Source: Lytechinus pictus (lineage: Eukaryota > Echinodermata > Echinoidea > Temnopleuroida > Toxopneustidae). Taken from it: a DNA stretch of 64,000 nt. A program made the position numbers and the translations under genes. Numbering within the stretch: the first letter of the stretch is position 1; every line of letters begins with the position of its first letter. Shown here piece after piece: positions 61,186-64,000 of this stretch. Where the stretch lies: contig NC_087257.1 in the NCBI RefSeq assembly GCF_037042905.1, positions 29,534,001 through 29,598,000 of the forward strand. The letters run 5' to 3'. Below the pieces are notes generated by a model, which saw nothing but the letters and a program-made list of their open reading frames with translations, was not told the origin of the DNA and made no database searches.

Positions 61186-62084
61186 CATTTTCACATATGA
61201 AATTGGTTTTCTTGGCATCTATTGTACGTGTATATTACAGAAAATAACTACACCATTAAAATTGCAAAAATAGGCTCCAAAAGTTTATAACAAAAAAAAT
61301 GATTACAGGTCTACACACCTTGTACTTTTACCCAAGTCTGATGCTATGGCCTTCTTTGCAACAAGTATAAAATATGTTCTGATAACTCAGCTTTACTTTT
61401 TCCAAATGGAACTACAAGCAGTGAAATTGATTTGTTCCTCAAAAGAAATTAAAAGAAATCAGTGTACACATGATGAATTCACTTCACATCAACTAGAAAC
61501 TCCAACTGGAGCTGCATTTATCACAAATAGATGGATGGATACATGTATCCAATTGCAAGTATAATTCCTTAAATGTTCCTTGATACAAGTCATGTCCTCC
61601 ACTGAGCAAGGGTCTGGAGCAAATGTGAGAAGGCACATGAAGGGCTTATATATATATGGATAATAGAAATGGGATTTCTCTGAACAGGATGTTGTTATCT
61701 ATAGATGCTCTATAAAATAAACCTTGAATAAACTATACACAATGAACCAGGATGTCAAAGGGTCACTGTCTCCTTTTTATTAAGAACTTTACTCTTTGGT
61801 CTTCTTATGATCATCCCAACAAAAGAGGTAGACCTGTATGAAGGTAAAATGAATTGTTCATCAAATTAATGAAGCTAAAAGAGGATACATGTGTCTTCTC
61901 TATTCTTTGATAGGTGAATAGTATCTTAAAGAAATCAAGCAAGAATTGTTAGGCCTACCAATCTTTGGATGTAAGTACCTGTCAAATGTGAAGACAATAT
62001 ATTGGGATTTGGATTTCATTCAACGCAGAGTACCCAGGTGAGGTGCAAGTTCATATTAAAGTGAATTCTGAAATCCTTGATAAA

Positions 62085-62365
62085 TAAATACCAACATGCT
62101 TATATAGCACATATCACTGCCAAATGCGTCCCTATGCGCTTCCTTGGATATTATTACCCTGGCTTTAGCCCCGCAGCCTTTTACAGCGCGGTGGCATTTC
62201 AAGGAATAAATTCCTGCCAGGTACCCATTTACCTCACCTGGGTCGAGTGCAGCACAATGTGGACAAATTTCTTGCCGAAGGAAATTACGCCATGGCTGGG
62301 ATTCGAACCCACGACCCTCTGTTTCAAAGTCCGAAGACTAATCCACTGGGCCACAACGCTCCACA
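62085..62365 (-). mobile_element. tRNA-derived SINE, best-preserved copy
   Basis: Minus orientation. A box TGGCCCAGTGG (complement of 62343-62353) and B box GGTTCGAATCC (complement of 62299-62309) both match the pol III consensus exactly. The body shares TTTGTCCACATTGTGCTGCA with the other copies. An open frame on the plus strand through it is spurious. Confidence 0.88.
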
Positions 62366-64000
62366 TGAATAGAGTAGAGGTGCACTTTTAATCCCCCTTG
62401 ATCATGGATTAAAATATCCCCCTTCTGTATATGAATGAATGAAATAAGTTACCCTATTGCGATGGAATAGATACATGTGTACAGAGTATTTTTTATTTAA
62501 AATATCACCCATGAGGCATGAGTGAATGGAGGAGGTACACTACACCAATATTGATCATAGACCCATAGAGTGAGTGTCAGGTGTAAGAGGCACATATATG
62601 TACTTCTGATTACTATAGTGTACTGATCCTCTTTAAGATGTCAAGTTCAAGAGGCTTAGCCCCTCTCTACTATCATGAATGAATAGAAAAGGGGTATATC
62701 CTTTACCCCCATAGGAGTGGGTCTCCTGAAAAGGGTTACTGAATGTAATAACCATTCATTGAAGAATTACCTGTTGATCCCCTACAATGTCAATTTTAAG
62801 AAGCTTATCCCTTTCACTTTAATATTGATGGTGAATGATAGAGGATGTCAATATCCACTGCTTCAAGAAGAAAAAGAGGGGGGGGGGGTCTAATATCATC
62901 CTGGTTCATGTACTGTAGAAGCATTCAGAGGTGGTTTTGAGTTTATTTCAGATTATTCTTGATGAGTAATGGGAAATATTCACTGGCTGACCACACAAGC
63001 TGGTAAATGCAAATGATGAGGTTAGATCATGAAAATACAAACATGAGTCTGCTAGTAATGTTCTCTGCTAGGTTATGAATACATGATGTCTTGTACATAT
63101 CAACACTACATGTACAACAGCATAACACAAACATCAGTTTTCTGAGAGAATGAACCACAATACAGGACACAAAATACACCATGGAATTTGAACATTATGT
63201 ATTACACACTGGCATAAGGAAGCTTTTTACATGTCTTCATGTACATGAAATTGACACTGGTGGTGCAATTTAAAAATCATTGTTTTTGCTATTCAATAAC
63301 CCATCCCCCAAATATCTATCATTGTTCATTTCCAATTTCTACACTGTAATTCTATATACTGCTCTTTTATTAAATCATAAAGAAATGATATTCAGCTCTG
63401 AGTCCCCATAGTATTATGATTTTATCTCTGAAAGATCAGACCTACAAACAGGAATTTTTTTTTAAAGTCATAATTTCAATTTTGATTTGGGTGTGTCTGG
63501 GTCAACATGATATTGACCAAGGAACTGGCAACTGAAATCCTACAACTTACGGGTATAGGCTATATGTTGTAGTCCTTCATAATTTAATTGAAAGGTAAAC
63601 CTTTATACTAAACAAAGAGGAAGGGGGTGGCATACTGTATTAATAAACACAGGAGTGAACCCACAATGCAGTTGAGTGCTGAAAAAAATGAAACCTTACT
63701 CATGCATCATAAAAAAATATTGAAATAAAGAACCAACACATCATTCTTTAAGTTCTGAATAATGGCATCAGAAGTGAATCTTTGTAGTCACACATCCTTG
63801 ACTCGTTACTAATCACAGTCAATTATTGTCATTATAGGTCACTTGGGAGTGATTCCATCAAAACACACAAATTTACTGGAGGCTAAACATCCAAGAATAA
63901 AGATGATTTCTACTCTTTATAATTTGTAACATGCACAGGTACATGAGTACATAAATAATGTAGAGTAAAAGTTAAAATTGAGTGAGAATAAATGTATACA

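Larger units (their letters stand above)
57641..64000. other. upstream or first-intron DNA of NEK10; no further gene recognised
   Basis: AT-rich sequence with frequent ACATGTA motifs, plus the elements listed separately. No exon with protein similarity, tRNA or rRNA was seen. A short G-run lies at 62879-62888. The NEK10 promoter could lie here or beyond the right edge. Confidence 0.4.

Overview
This window is animal nuclear DNA. Genes are split by GT-AG introns of about 0.3 to 2 kb, the DNA is AT-rich, and much of the intergenic and intronic space is eroded transposons. Gene content (SNAP47, NEK10 and a UDP-glycosyltransferase) and repeat style suggest a marine invertebrate deuterostome. A sea urchin is my best guess; this is inference and was not tested by search.

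Layout. Positions 1-11,600 are a transposon graveyard with no host gene that I can support. It holds CR1/jockey-like non-LTR retrotransposon pieces on both strands (1-3,650), two hAT-like non-autonomous DNA transposons with 8-bp target-site duplications (4,133-5,033 and 6,318-7,498), a third terminal-inverted-repeat element (5,297-5,964), a small MITE, a foldback element and an L1-like 3' end. Positions 11,980-13,596 (+) hold an intact UDP-glycosyltransferase in one coding exon. Positions 13,600-21,250 are repeats again: a foldback element, a tandem dimer, two head-to-tail copies of one element with a nested insertion, and a nested inverted repeat. Positions 21,261-23,097 (+) are SNAP47, two coding exons separated by a 580-bp intron. 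Positions 23,100-32,500 are intergenic and include a 37-bp hairpin minisatellite. Positions 32,723-56,811 (-) are a complete NEK10 gene. I assembled 32 coding exons whose phases all agree, giving about 1,187 residues. Positions 56,812-64,000 are the NEK10 5' UTR and upstream or first-intron DNA with more SINEs and MITEs.

How the genes relate. SNAP47 and NEK10 converge tail to tail. The three genes have unrelated jobs: lipophilic conjugation in the ER (UGT), SNARE-mediated membrane fusion (SNAP47), and an armadillo-repeat protein kinase (NEK10). I see no operon or co-regulated system. The most interesting material is structural: decayed copies of a NEK10 exon end and splice donor inside the next intron, an intronic repeat carrying four perfect DR1 nuclear-receptor sites, a possible alternative NEK10 C-terminus, and several transposon families whose ends can be placed to the base.
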